Below are positions 53,703-61,850 of a DNA stretch of 64,000 nt, one piece after another. Origin of the DNA: Flagellimonas aequoris (lineage in GTDB: Bacteria; Bacteroidota; Bacteroidia; Flavobacteriales; Flavobacteriaceae). The translations under genes and the position numbers were made by a program. Position 1 is the first letter of the stretch. Every line of letters starts with the position of its first letter. The notes below the pieces were generated by a model that saw only the letters and a list, made by a program, of their open reading frames with translations, was not told where the DNA came from and searched no databases. The stretch covers positions 62,001-126,000 of the forward strand of contig NZ_QXFJ01000017.1 in assembly GCF_003584165.1 (NCBI RefSeq), in the 5' to 3' direction.

Positions 53703-53912
53703 AAGGTTCTCTTATTTTCACAAATCCGTCAACCGGTATTGTCCAGATTTGGCACGTTTGGAAATCCAAAGGGCAAAGTCCGTACCCAATGTTCAAAAAA
53801 AAGGAGACGTTATTGTAATCAACTGATTATCAATACACAATTGAATATTAAAAATTTTGGAGTGAAAATGGAAACGGGGTATATTTCCCCAGTCGGCTAT
53901 TTTATAACCGGT

Positions 53913-55244
53913 TCAATCCAGCTTATCACGCAAGGTTTTGCGATCTATCTGCAGTATTTCGGCGGCCTTGGTCTTATTTCCCTTTGTGTGCAAGAGAACC
54001 TTTTTGATATATTCCTTCTCCATTTCCCTAAGGGGCACAAGACCTTTTTGGGGGAAATCAATCCGGTACTTCAAGAACTCGGGTATATCTTCGATCCCTA
54101 TGGGGCCATCCGACATGATCACCACGCGCTGGATTATATTTTCAAGTTCCCTGATGTTCCCTGGCCAGTGGTATCGTTCCAAAATCCCTAAGGCCTCAGG
54201 GCTAATTCTTGGCAGACGGTCTTTATATTCAACACCATATTTTCGGAGAAACTTTTCCACCAGCAAAGGAATATCGGATTTTCTATCCCGAAGTGGCGGC
54301 ACATTGATTTCCACAACCGTAAGTCGATAATATAGGTCTTCCCTAAAGTTCTTGTTCTTGATCTCCTCCAAAAGATCCACATTGGTGGCCGCAACAATGC
54401 GGATTTCCACTTTTTCCAGTTTTCGGGACCCCACCCTGGTGATTTCCTTTTCTTGAAGTGCACGCAACAGCTTGGTCTGTACCGCCAAACCAGCTGCTCC
54501 TATTTCATCCAAAAAAAGGGTTCCTCCTTCAGCGGCCTGAAAGAATCCACTGCGGTTCTCATTGGCTCCTGTAAAGGCACCTTTTACATATCCGAAGAGT
54601 TCTGCCTCTTGGAGGTTTTCGGGGATGGCACCACAGTTTACTGCAATGAAAGGTCCTTTGGAAAACTTACCGGAATAATGGATGGCCCTTGCCACCAGTT
54701 CCTTTCCTGTTCCACTTTCCCCCGTGATCAGTACAGTGGCCCTATTGTCCCTCACGCGATCTATGATATTGAGGATTTTCTGAAAGGCGTCCGAACTGCC
54801 GACCATTCCTTCAAAACGGTTATCACTTATGTCAGGTATTGATTGTTTCTTTATGGACAAAGGTTGTTTCTCCTTGCTGTACAAGGCCTTTTCAACGGAT
54901 TGTTTGAGTTCCTCTTTGGTAAAGGGCTTGGTCAAATAATCAATTGCGCCCGATTTGATGACTTCCAAGGCCCCGTCCACCGAAGGATAGCCCGTGACCA
55001 CCAATTTGGGCATTAGGGGATAATGTTCGTTTGCATATTTCAATAACTGTAGGCCATCCACTTCGGGCATTTGAATATCGGTGATCAAAAGATCAATAAC
55101 ACTATCCTTTAAAATATACAGTGCTTCCTTTACCGAGATGGCCTTATAGACATGGTAATCGAGTCCTTTCAACTGTCTGGAAAGAAGTTCCAGGATGTGA
55201 ATGTCGTCATCGACAACTAAGATGTTCTCTTTGTGCAGTGCCAT
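53913..55244 (-). CDS. NtrC-family sigma-54-dependent response regulator
   Basis: A 443-aa protein with a receiver domain (Asp56 in LLITDIQMP), AAA+ ATPase with Walker A GESGTGKE (175-182), the sigma-54-contact loop GAFTGA (222-227), and Walker B-like GTLFLDEIG. It ends in a Fis-type HTH (NKTKAAEILQIDRKTLRDKLD). It activates sigma-54 promoters. It begins 2 bp after the kinase gene. No clear sigma-54 promoter was found near by eye. Confidence 0.95.
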   Translation of the reverse strand: MALHKENILVVDDDIHILELLSRQLKGLDYHVYKAISVKEALYILKDSVIDLLITDIQMPEVDGLQLLKYANEHYPLMPKLVVTGYPSVDGALEVIKSGAIDYLTKPFTKEELKQSVEKALYSKEKQPLSIKKQSIPDISDNRFEGMVGSSDAFQKILNIIDRVRDNRATVLITGESGTGKELVARAIHYSGKFSKGPFIAVNCGAIPENLQEAELFGYVKGAFTGANENRSGFFQAAEGGTLFLDEIGAAGLAVQTKLLRALQEKEITRVGSRKLEKVEIRIVAATNVDLLEEIKNKNFREDLYYRLTVVEINVPPLRDRKSDIPLLVEKFLRKYGVEYKDRLPRISPEALGILERYHWPGNIRELENIIQRVVIMSDGPIGIEDIPEFLKYRIDFPQKGLVPLREMEKEYIKKVLLHTKGNKTKAAEILQIDRKTLRDKLD

Positions 55245-55246
55245 AC

Positions 55247-56335
55247 CTAAATTTTGGGAAACTCTAGGGTAAAGATAGTGCCTTTGGGGGTATTGGGCCG
55301 GTGTGAGATCGTTCCTTTGTAACTACGCACAATACCGTGCACTACACTTAGACCCAGTCCTGTACCCTCACCTGTTGGTTTTGATGTATAAAAGGGTTCG
55401 AAAATTTTATCCGCATGTTCTGTTTCTATGCCCTGTCCTTCATCCGCAATTCGGATAATGGTCCTGTCTTTTGATTTGTCAAGTTCAATATGTATAGCCC
55501 CCTTCGGCGGGGAGTAATAGGCTGCGTTCATGATAAGGTTGAACAGTACTTGGGTCAGTTGAACGGTATTGGCCCGCATTTGGATATGTTCCCGGCCAAA
55601 AGATTTGACAATGTTCAGCTGTTTGGCCTTAAGGGATGGTGCCAACAAGCGTAAAACATTTTCCACAACTGCGTTCAGTTCAATCTGTTCCATCTCTTGG
55701 GGCATTTCACAAGTAAAGAACATGAGCTTTTTAACGATCTCTCGACTGAAAATAGCATTATCGATAATTTTCTGGAGATCTCTCCTTGTGGCTTCATCTC
55801 CAGTATTTTCCACGAGCAGTTCGGCAAAACCTAAAATATTGGCCAAAGGGGTATTGAGTTCATGTGCAATTCCCGCGGTGATCTCTCCCATGATGTGGAA
55901 CCGATCGGCTCGTTCCATTTGTCTTTTGGTTTCCTCTTCCGAATCACGGATGTGTTTGCGTTCCATCAAATTACCGATGGCCAAACAGACATTTTTGAGC
56001 AAGGTCCTTTCCTCATCCAAAAAATCTGTTACGCTAAATTCGGCAGAAGGATAGCCCACTGTTATTCGCCCCTCTACTTTGTTGAATATCTTGACATCGG
56101 AAGAATGGGAGACCATATCGTTTCCATAATTTTTGGTCTGTACCTGGTAATCCCCGATCGTTATCTGGACCGCTGCTGCCTCAGCAAACTGCCAACCCCG
56201 TTTTAAACAATGGGCAATGGCTTCAAGGGAGGTCTCGAGTTCATCATAATTTGAATTCACAATAATGGAGGTAACCTCATAAAGACAGGTCAGTTCCTTG
56301 ACACGTTCCTTTAATTTTTGTTCTGTATTTGTCAT
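55247..56335 (-). CDS. sensor histidine kinase with GAF-like input domain
   Basis: The ATG at 56335 is chosen (MTNTEQKLKERVKEL); the in-frame start at 56350 adds five residues. The 362-aa cytoplasmic kinase has an N-terminal helix, a GAF-like domain (30-130), HisKA with His158 (AGIAHELNTPLANILGF) and HATPase_c with N-box (NLIMNAAYYSP), IADEGQGIE and GEGTGLGLS. It has no membrane segment, so the signal is internal. It is paired with the NtrC regulator and faces the nos genes divergently. Confidence 0.93.
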   Translation of the reverse strand: MTNTEQKLKERVKELTCLYEVTSIIVNSNYDELETSLEAIAHCLKRGWQFAEAAAVQITIGDYQVQTKNYGNDMVSHSSDVKIFNKVEGRITVGYPSAEFSVTDFLDEERTLLKNVCLAIGNLMERKHIRDSEEETKRQMERADRFHIMGEITAGIAHELNTPLANILGFAELLVENTGDEATRRDLQKIIDNAIFSREIVKKLMFFTCEMPQEMEQIELNAVVENVLRLLAPSLKAKQLNIVKSFGREHIQMRANTVQLTQVLFNLIMNAAYYSPPKGAIHIELDKSKDRTIIRIADEGQGIETEHADKIFEPFYTSKPTGEGTGLGLSVVHGIVRSYKGTISHRPNTPKGTIFTLEFPKI

Positions 56336-56550
56336 AAAGCCATATATCATTTTTACAATTTAAAAAAACAATTTCCCAATCCTAATGATGGCATACTGGG
56401 CGTGGGTAAGGTTCATAAAAACGATCTGTCCCTTTATTGACAAAAATACAACATGGTCGATCATGAAAGCCCACGCCATATATTTAAAACAATTGTCCTG
56501 TCCCCTACCCAAACATCTTTTTAACCCATTTACAAAACGAAAATAGATAA

Positions 56551-56616
56551 AAAAGACATTTTTATCCTCTTTATGACAATTATCATGTCCCGCCTTTTTG
56601 GTCAACCCTACATTTG
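56551..56616 (+). promoter_or_regulatory. nos-locus promoter A: shared element, FNR-like dyad and TACATTTG -7 box
   Basis: AAAAGACATTTTTATCCT begins a 38-bp element that is 35/38 identical to 60621-60658. It contains TGAC-AATT-ATCA (56574-56585). TACATTTG (56609-56616) fits the Bacteroidetes -7 consensus TAnnTTTG. The box ends only 5 bp before the start codon at 56622. Confidence 0.7.
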
Positions 56617-56621
56617 TTCCT

Positions 56622-56999
56622 ATGAAACCTTATATAATTCTTTTTGTGGCTCTCATCATGTTGGTCAAACCCCTTTGGCCGGTCATCGAATATGTGGCCA
56701 ATTATGATTATATAACAAAGGTGCTCTGCGAGAACAAGGACAGGCCCCAATTGCACTGCAACGGCAAATGCTATCTGGCCAAACAATTGGAGAAACAGCA
56801 AAAAGACCAGGACAAGAACCCCTTTGGGGAACAACGATCAAAAATGGAGATCCAACCCCTGGTTTTCTTTCAGTCCTTGTTGGTTTTTGATCTCGATACC
56901 CTTTTTCAGGTGTATCCAGACAAGAATTCCTTCCGATATCAAGGAATCCATTCCCAACTGTTCATTTCCGACATTTCCCATCCCCCAGAAGTGGTCTGA
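56622..56999 (+). CDS. small membrane-anchored protein with CNGKC motif (copper-locus type)
   Basis: ATG 56622 starts a 125-aa protein with one hydrophobic N-terminal segment (YIILFVALIMLVKPLWPVI) and three cysteines: Cys36, then CNGKC at 46-50 in VLCENKDRPQLHCNGKCYLAK. The motif recurs in small Bacteroidetes proteins near copper or nitrogen-oxide loci and suggests metal handling (inference). The promoter box leaves almost no room for a 5' leader. Confidence 0.7.
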   Translation: MKPYIILFVALIMLVKPLWPVIEYVANYDYITKVLCENKDRPQLHCNGKCYLAKQLEKQQKDQDKNPFGEQRSKMEIQPLVFFQSLLVFDLDTLFQVYPDKNSFRYQGIHSQLFISDISHPPEVV

Positions 57000-57087
57000 A
57001 CAACTTCCCTGTACACATCCCGACGCTTTAAAATACTTGTTGGGACAGTACCCCAATCCCTTTTGAATTGATTCAAAACATTTTTCA

Positions 57088-59148
57088 ATGAAAACCACAT
57101 ATCCATATGGGGCATGGTCGGGCTATTTGGGCCATTTGATTTTGGTCCTCTGTCTGGGGGTCATACCATTGTCCCCACAAAAGGCCCAAGCCCAAGAACC
57201 GATCTTGGCCCCTATCATAGACTCTATTCTCCCTATTGACTTAAAGGAAGTCATCGTCATTTCTTCCTTCAACAGGGGGATTGAACACAAATCCCAACCA
57301 AAGCCCCTATCCACATTGGACCAATATTTGGAATCCTCCAAAAAGGTTTCCATGGTCAAACGAGGGGCCTATGCCTGGGACCCCATGCTCAATGACATGA
57401 CCTCCGAACGGCTGTCCATCACAATAGATGGCATGCGGATCTTTGGGGCCTGTACCGACAAAATGGATCCCATTACCTCCTATGTGGATGTGTCCAACCT
57501 TTCCGATATCCATGTGGAAAGCGGCCAACAAGGGGCACGGCACGGCAATGTGATCGGGGGCGCCCTGGACATGCGTTTGGAAAAGAGCAATTTTAGGCCC
57601 TTGGGATGGACAGGTGCAGTGGAAACTGGCTATGAGAGCAACAATACTGCCCAAATTGTGGGCGGTGAGCTCAACTTTTCGAATGAACATTTCTATGTGG
57701 ATACGGACCTGATTTACCGCAAAGCGGAAAACTATACGGCCGGCGGAGGTGAAGAAGTTGCTTTTTCCCAATTTGAAAAATACAACCTCTCCACAAATGC
57801 GGGATATAAAGTTTCGGAAAACCAAAAACTGTTGGCCAGTTTCATCTTTGATGAAGCCCGGGACGTAGGGTATCCCGCACTGCCTATGGATGTGTCCCTG
57901 GCACGTGCCTTTATCGGCTCCCTGAGCTGGGTACAGGACAGTTTCATCGGTGACCTGGAGAATTGGGAGACCAAACTCTATGCGAACACCATTACGCATA
58001 TCATGGACGACAGTCAACGGCCCGATGTACCCATTCGGATGGACATGCCCGGTTGGAGCGACACCTATGGGTTTTACACCCAGACCGAGCTGATCTTGGA
58101 TGACCATCATCTTATAGGTAAACTCGACGGCTATTACAACCGTTCCCTGGCGGAGATGACCATGTATCCCAATGATCCCAACGAGCAGGACATGTTCATG
58201 TTGACCTGGCCCGACGTGCGGACCTTGAACTCAGGCATCTATTTGGAGGACAAAATTTCGCTTAAAGAAAGTTCAGTGAAGCTATCGACACGCTTGGCAC
58301 TCCAAACCTTCAACGTGGCCGATGATTTCGGCTTGAACAGCCTTCGGATCTTCAATCCTGATATGGCCCAACGGCAGACCCGGGTACTAAAGAGTGTTTC
58401 CACGCACTACCACAGACAGTTCAAGGCACTTCACCTCAGTGGTGGGCTTGCGTATGGGGACCGTGCACCATCGGTTTCGGAAGGTTTTGGATTTTACCTG
58501 TTCAACAGTTTTGACAACCATGACTATATCGGAAATCCTGACCTTAAGAATGAAAAGGCCCTAGAGGCCAATTTTAAAATGGCGTGGCCCATAAAAAATC
58601 TGGACATCGCCGTGGAAGGCAATTATTTCCATACTTGGGATTACATCATCGGCGAGGTCCATCCCGAACTGGACGTTATGACCATTGGTGCCGATGGGGT
58701 CAAGGTATATACCAATCTGGAATATGCCAACCTTTACAATGTGTCTTTGGACATGGTATACCAACTCACATCGGAACTGGATTGGAGCGGATTGGTCTCC
58801 TATCACAGGGGTACGGATCAAAATGGCCGTAACCTACCCTTTATCAGTCCATTGGCCTATCGTTCCCGACTTACCTATGGACAAGGAAATTTTTCCGGCA
58901 CCCTGACCCTTTCCGGGGCCTTGGACCAAAGCGATTTCAATCCGGATTTTGGTGAGGACCACACACCGGCATATGCCCTATTGTCATTATCATTGGGCAA
59001 AACCTTTTCCATAGGAGGTGAAGCCCTGTATGGCAAAGTGGGTATCGAAAACATTTTTGACCGGTATTATTCCACCTATTCCGACTGGAACAACATCCCC
59101 CGCATGGGAAGGAACTTTTTCATGACCTTATCCTATGCCATCAATTGA
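57088..59148 (+). CDS. OprC/NosA-type TonB-dependent receptor (probable copper uptake)
   Basis: A 686-aa receptor: signal ending near KAQAQ, a TonB-box region (KEVIVISS), plug and barrel ending FFMTLSYAIN. The plug motif GACTDKMDPITSYV (120-133) matches OprC/NosA copper receptors, which carry GxCxxRMDPPTxY-like sequence there. The position in the nos locus fits supply of copper to nitrous oxide reductase. It lies 88 bp behind the CNGKC protein, probably in the same transcript. Confidence 0.85.
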   Translation: MKTTYPYGAWSGYLGHLILVLCLGVIPLSPQKAQAQEPILAPIIDSILPIDLKEVIVISSFNRGIEHKSQPKPLSTLDQYLESSKKVSMVKRGAYAWDPMLNDMTSERLSITIDGMRIFGACTDKMDPITSYVDVSNLSDIHVESGQQGARHGNVIGGALDMRLEKSNFRPLGWTGAVETGYESNNTAQIVGGELNFSNEHFYVDTDLIYRKAENYTAGGGEEVAFSQFEKYNLSTNAGYKVSENQKLLASFIFDEARDVGYPALPMDVSLARAFIGSLSWVQDSFIGDLENWETKLYANTITHIMDDSQRPDVPIRMDMPGWSDTYGFYTQTELILDDHHLIGKLDGYYNRSLAEMTMYPNDPNEQDMFMLTWPDVRTLNSGIYLEDKISLKESSVKLSTRLALQTFNVADDFGLNSLRIFNPDMAQRQTRVLKSVSTHYHRQFKALHLSGGLAYGDRAPSVSEGFGFYLFNSFDNHDYIGNPDLKNEKALEANFKMAWPIKNLDIAVEGNYFHTWDYIIGEVHPELDVMTIGADGVKVYTNLEYANLYNVSLDMVYQLTSELDWSGLVSYHRGTDQNGRNLPFISPLAYRSRLTYGQGNFSGTLTLSGALDQSDFNPDFGEDHTPAYALLSLSLGKTFSIGGEALYGKVGIENIFDRYYSTYSDWNNIPRMGRNFFMTLSYAIN

Positions 59149-59188
59149 TCATAAAACTTTTTTATAAATCCCATTTAAAACCCTAACA

Positions 59189-60043
59189 ATGAAAAATATA
59201 AAATCCATTTTCGCCCTTCTTGCCCTTTCCTTGGGAATCGCATCCTGTTCCAATGGTACGGATGACCCACTTCCCGTAGCGGACAATCCCCTTGAGGAAT
59301 TCAACTTGACAGGCAGTTTCGAGGCCAATGGCCATGCCCTGGAAATCTATTCCGAACAGGAAGGGTTTACCATGGGGTACAATGAACTGTTCATCCGTAT
59401 CAAGGATCTATCGACAGAGGACTATGTATCCGATGCCACAATACATTGGAACCCGGTCATGCACATGACCGATAAAGCGCACTCCTGCCCAAGATCGGAA
59501 ATCTCAACAACGGGAGAGGATACCGTCTATAAGGGCTTTATCGTCTTTCAAATGGCCAGTAATGATGATGAGTATTGGGAACTGAACCTGGAATACAGTT
59601 TTGGGGGCACTACCTATACCACTACCGAACAGATTACCGTCAATGCCCCTTCCAACGGAAAAAGGACGGTGAATGTGTTCACCGGAACGGACGATGTAAA
59701 ATATGTACTGGCCATGATGCCCCTGACACCCGAGGTCACCGTGAACGATCTATCCGCGGTCCTCTTTAAAATGGAGACCATGATGAACTTTCCCGCAGTT
59801 GTGGATTACACGGTAGCCATAGATCCCAGAATGCCCAGTATGGGCAACCATAGTTCCCCGAACAATGAAGATCTGCTCTTTGATGCCGATACTGGAATCT
59901 ATTCCGGAAAACTGTCTTTGACCATGACCGGCTATTGGAAGATCAACCTAAAACTTCTCAATGACCAAGGGGATATACTCAAAGGTGAGGACGTTACCGA
60001 AGAAAATGAAGGAAGCAGTTTATTTTTTGAAATTGAATTTTAA
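59189..60043 (+). CDS. YtkA/FixH-like lipoprotein, probable periplasmic metal carrier
   Basis: A 284-aa lipoprotein (signal MKNIKSIFALLALSLGIASC). It contains two beta-sandwich units of the YtkA/FixH-like type with methionine/histidine clusters: NPVMHMTDKAHSCPRS and MPSMGNHSSPNN. These MxM..H patterns suit copper(I) binding. It follows the NosA-like receptor by 40 bp. It is likely part of the copper supply path; the role is inferred. Confidence 0.7.
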   Translation: MKNIKSIFALLALSLGIASCSNGTDDPLPVADNPLEEFNLTGSFEANGHALEIYSEQEGFTMGYNELFIRIKDLSTEDYVSDATIHWNPVMHMTDKAHSCPRSEISTTGEDTVYKGFIVFQMASNDDEYWELNLEYSFGGTTYTTTEQITVNAPSNGKRTVNVFTGTDDVKYVLAMMPLTPEVTVNDLSAVLFKMETMMNFPAVVDYTVAIDPRMPSMGNHSSPNNEDLLFDADTGIYSGKLSLTMTGYWKINLKLLNDQGDILKGEDVTEENEGSSLFFEIEF

Positions 60044-60164
60044 AGCTGTTGTTTGCGCTTTTATTCGTTTGTTTGAAAGGTCATCCCATTGTGGATGGCC
60101 TTTTTGATGACTGGTACGGCTTAAATTAAAGGAACTCCTTTGGATCAGCTTTAGAAATTTTGGC

Positions 60165-60596
60165 TCAGACAGGAAAAAACTCCTCAACATCCCTTTTGCC
60201 TTCGATCAAATCCAAAATGGTTGTGTTTTCCAATACTTTGATGAATTTTGATTTGTTGGCACCTACCAATTTATGGAGCACGCAGGGCTGGTCGGTATCG
60301 CAATCCTTGACGCCCAGAACACATGATTTCACCCTTTTTTCCCCATCGATTACCTTCACGATATCCATCAGGGAACGCTTTCTATCTTCTTTACTTAAAA
60401 AAAAACCTCCCCTGGGGCCCCTAGTGGACGAAATAACACCATGACGGGAAAGTTCTTGCAACAATTTGGCGAGATAGGCTTCGGGCACATGGACTACCCC
60501 ATGCATATCCCGGACCATGACCTTATGGTCCTCATCGGAGTTCAATGCTAAATAGAGAACTCCCTTAATGGCATATTTTGAAGAATTGGATAGCAT
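60165..60596 (-). CDS. Rrf2-family Fe-S transcriptional regulator (NsrR/IscR-like)
   Basis: A 143-aa protein with a winged helix (YAIKGVLYLAL, VPEAYLAKLLQELSRHGVISSTRGPRGGFFL) and three cysteines that can hold an Fe-S cluster: Cys92, Cys99, Cys105 (SCVLGVKDCDTDQPC). This matches NO- or redox-sensing members such as NsrR. It is divergent from the cytochrome c/nosZ genes and lies next to the shared promoter element, so it is a candidate regulator. Confidence 0.93.
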   Translation of the reverse strand: MLSNSSKYAIKGVLYLALNSDEDHKVMVRDMHGVVHVPEAYLAKLLQELSRHGVISSTRGPRGGFFLSKEDRKRSLMDIVKVIDGEKRVKSCVLGVKDCDTDQPCVLHKLVGANKSKFIKVLENTTILDLIEGKRDVEEFFPV

Positions 60597-60620
60597 GATG
60601 GCAATATGCTAACAAAGATT

Positions 60621-60686
60621 AAAAGACATTTTTATCCTTTTTATGATTATTATCATGTTTTAGATATATAACCCTATATACATTTG
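60621..60686 (+). promoter_or_regulatory. nos-locus promoter B: shared element, FNR-like dyad and TACATTTG -7 box
   Basis: The same architecture as at 56551-56616, ungapped (offset 4070 bp). The dyad TGAT-TATT-ATCA is at 60644-60655 and TACATTTG at 60679-60686. The dyad centre would be about 43 bp before the predicted start of transcription, near the -41.5 position used by class II CRP/FNR activators. The ATG is at 60712. Confidence 0.72.
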
Positions 60687-60711
60687 AATCAAAATTTTAA
60701 CCATTTATCAC

Positions 60712-61224
60712 ATGAAGACAACAATAAAAGGTATGGTCTTGTTCTTTGCACTCATCTTGTTGGGCTGCGGCGGCAAGAAAGAGGAAAAAAAAGAGGAAGG
60801 TTTCAGCGTACAACGGAAAAAGGCAGCAACGGAACAGCCTGTTGAGACCAATACGACCAATGAGGTGAAGGCTTCCGAACGAGTGGATATGTCCACGAAG
60901 GGTGTCGGCCCCATAAAATCCGTGACCTTGGCCCCGGAAATCGATCAGGCCTTGGCCGCCAATGGTAAGGAGGTCTACGAACAAATGTGTCTGGCGTGCC
61001 ACAGGATCGGCAAAAAATTCATTGGTCCACCACCCAATGGAGTATTGGAGCGAAGGAGTCCCGAGTGGGTGATGAACATGATCCTGAACCCTCAGGAAAT
61101 GGTACAGCAAGACCCTTTGGCCAAAGACCTGCTCCAAGAGTTCAACGGATCGCCCATGTCCAACCAAGGGTTGACCGAAGACCAGGCCCGTGCCATCCTT
61201 GAATATTTCAGGACATTAAAATAA
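60712..61224 (+). CDS. c-type cytochrome lipoprotein of the nos cluster
   Basis: A 170-aa lipoprotein (signal ending LLGCGGKK) with a charged linker and a single haem site Cys93-L-A-Cys96-His97 (CLACHRIGKKFIGPPP), and the likely axial Met in GSPMSNQG. It probably delivers electrons to NosZ, as cytochromes do next to clade II nosZ genes. First gene behind promoter B; the fasciclin gene follows by 5 bp. Confidence 0.9.
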   Translation: MKTTIKGMVLFFALILLGCGGKKEEKKEEGFSVQRKKAATEQPVETNTTNEVKASERVDMSTKGVGPIKSVTLAPEIDQALAANGKEVYEQMCLACHRIGKKFIGPPPNGVLERRSPEWVMNMILNPQEMVQQDPLAKDLLQEFNGSPMSNQGLTEDQARAILEYFRTLK

Positions 61225-61229
61225 TACAT

Positions 61230-61811
61230 ATGAAATCAACCATTAAACTCAGTACCCTGGGGCTGATCTTGCTGCTTACGCTCAATGGCGGTTGCAAGGA
61301 TAGGGCCCAAAACGAAACAACCGCTGCCGAATCGAATACATCCGATGCGGTCATTGAGAGCAACAAGGGGCAGGCCTTTATCGAGGATGATGCTTCCACA
61401 CCCAATGTACTCCAGATTGCCATCGGGTCACCCGACCATAGTACTTTGGTGGCTGCAGTGCAAGCAGCGGAATTGGAGAACGCCCTGGTCAATGCAGGCC
61501 CCCTTATGGTGTTCGCCCCCACCAATGCCGCCTTCGATGCATTACCCGCAGGTACCGTTGAAGATCTTTTAAAACCGGAGAACAAGGAAGCCCTGGCCAA
61601 TATACTCAAGTACCATGTAACCCCGGGCAATTATTCCAAGGACTTTTTGAAAAAATTCAAGAAGTTGGGGCAGGCCAACAATCAAGATGTTCCAGTAGAA
61701 GTCAAGGGTGATGATGTCTTTATCGGAGGTGCCAAGATTATTGCCAGTGTACCAGCGGGCAATGGAATCGTCCATATCGTGGACAAGGTCATCCTACCCC
61801 CTGCCCAGTAA
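61230..61811 (+). CDS. fasciclin-domain lipoprotein of the nos cluster
   Basis: A 193-aa lipoprotein (signal ending LNGGC) with one FAS1 domain: DHSTLVAAVQAAELENALVNAGPLMVFAPTNAAFDALP, then LANILKYHVTPGNYS and NGIVHIVDKVILPP. FAS1 proteins mediate adhesion or protein contacts. Such genes often accompany nosZ in Bacteroidetes, and the role there is unknown. It is closely packed between the cytochrome and nosZ. Confidence 0.9.
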   Translation: MKSTIKLSTLGLILLLTLNGGCKDRAQNETTAAESNTSDAVIESNKGQAFIEDDASTPNVLQIAIGSPDHSTLVAAVQAAELENALVNAGPLMVFAPTNAAFDALPAGTVEDLLKPENKEALANILKYHVTPGNYSKDFLKKFKKLGQANNQDVPVEVKGDDVFIGGAKIIASVPAGNGIVHIVDKVILPPAQ

Positions 61812-61850
61812 AAATCGTAAAACCTGTAAAAACGAATAAATCCTAATACA

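Noticed and set aside
53741-53760. Sigma-54 promoter (TTTGGCACG) near the NtrC gene
   Set aside because: The -24-like element has no TTGC at the required -12 distance and points away from the minus-strand genes.
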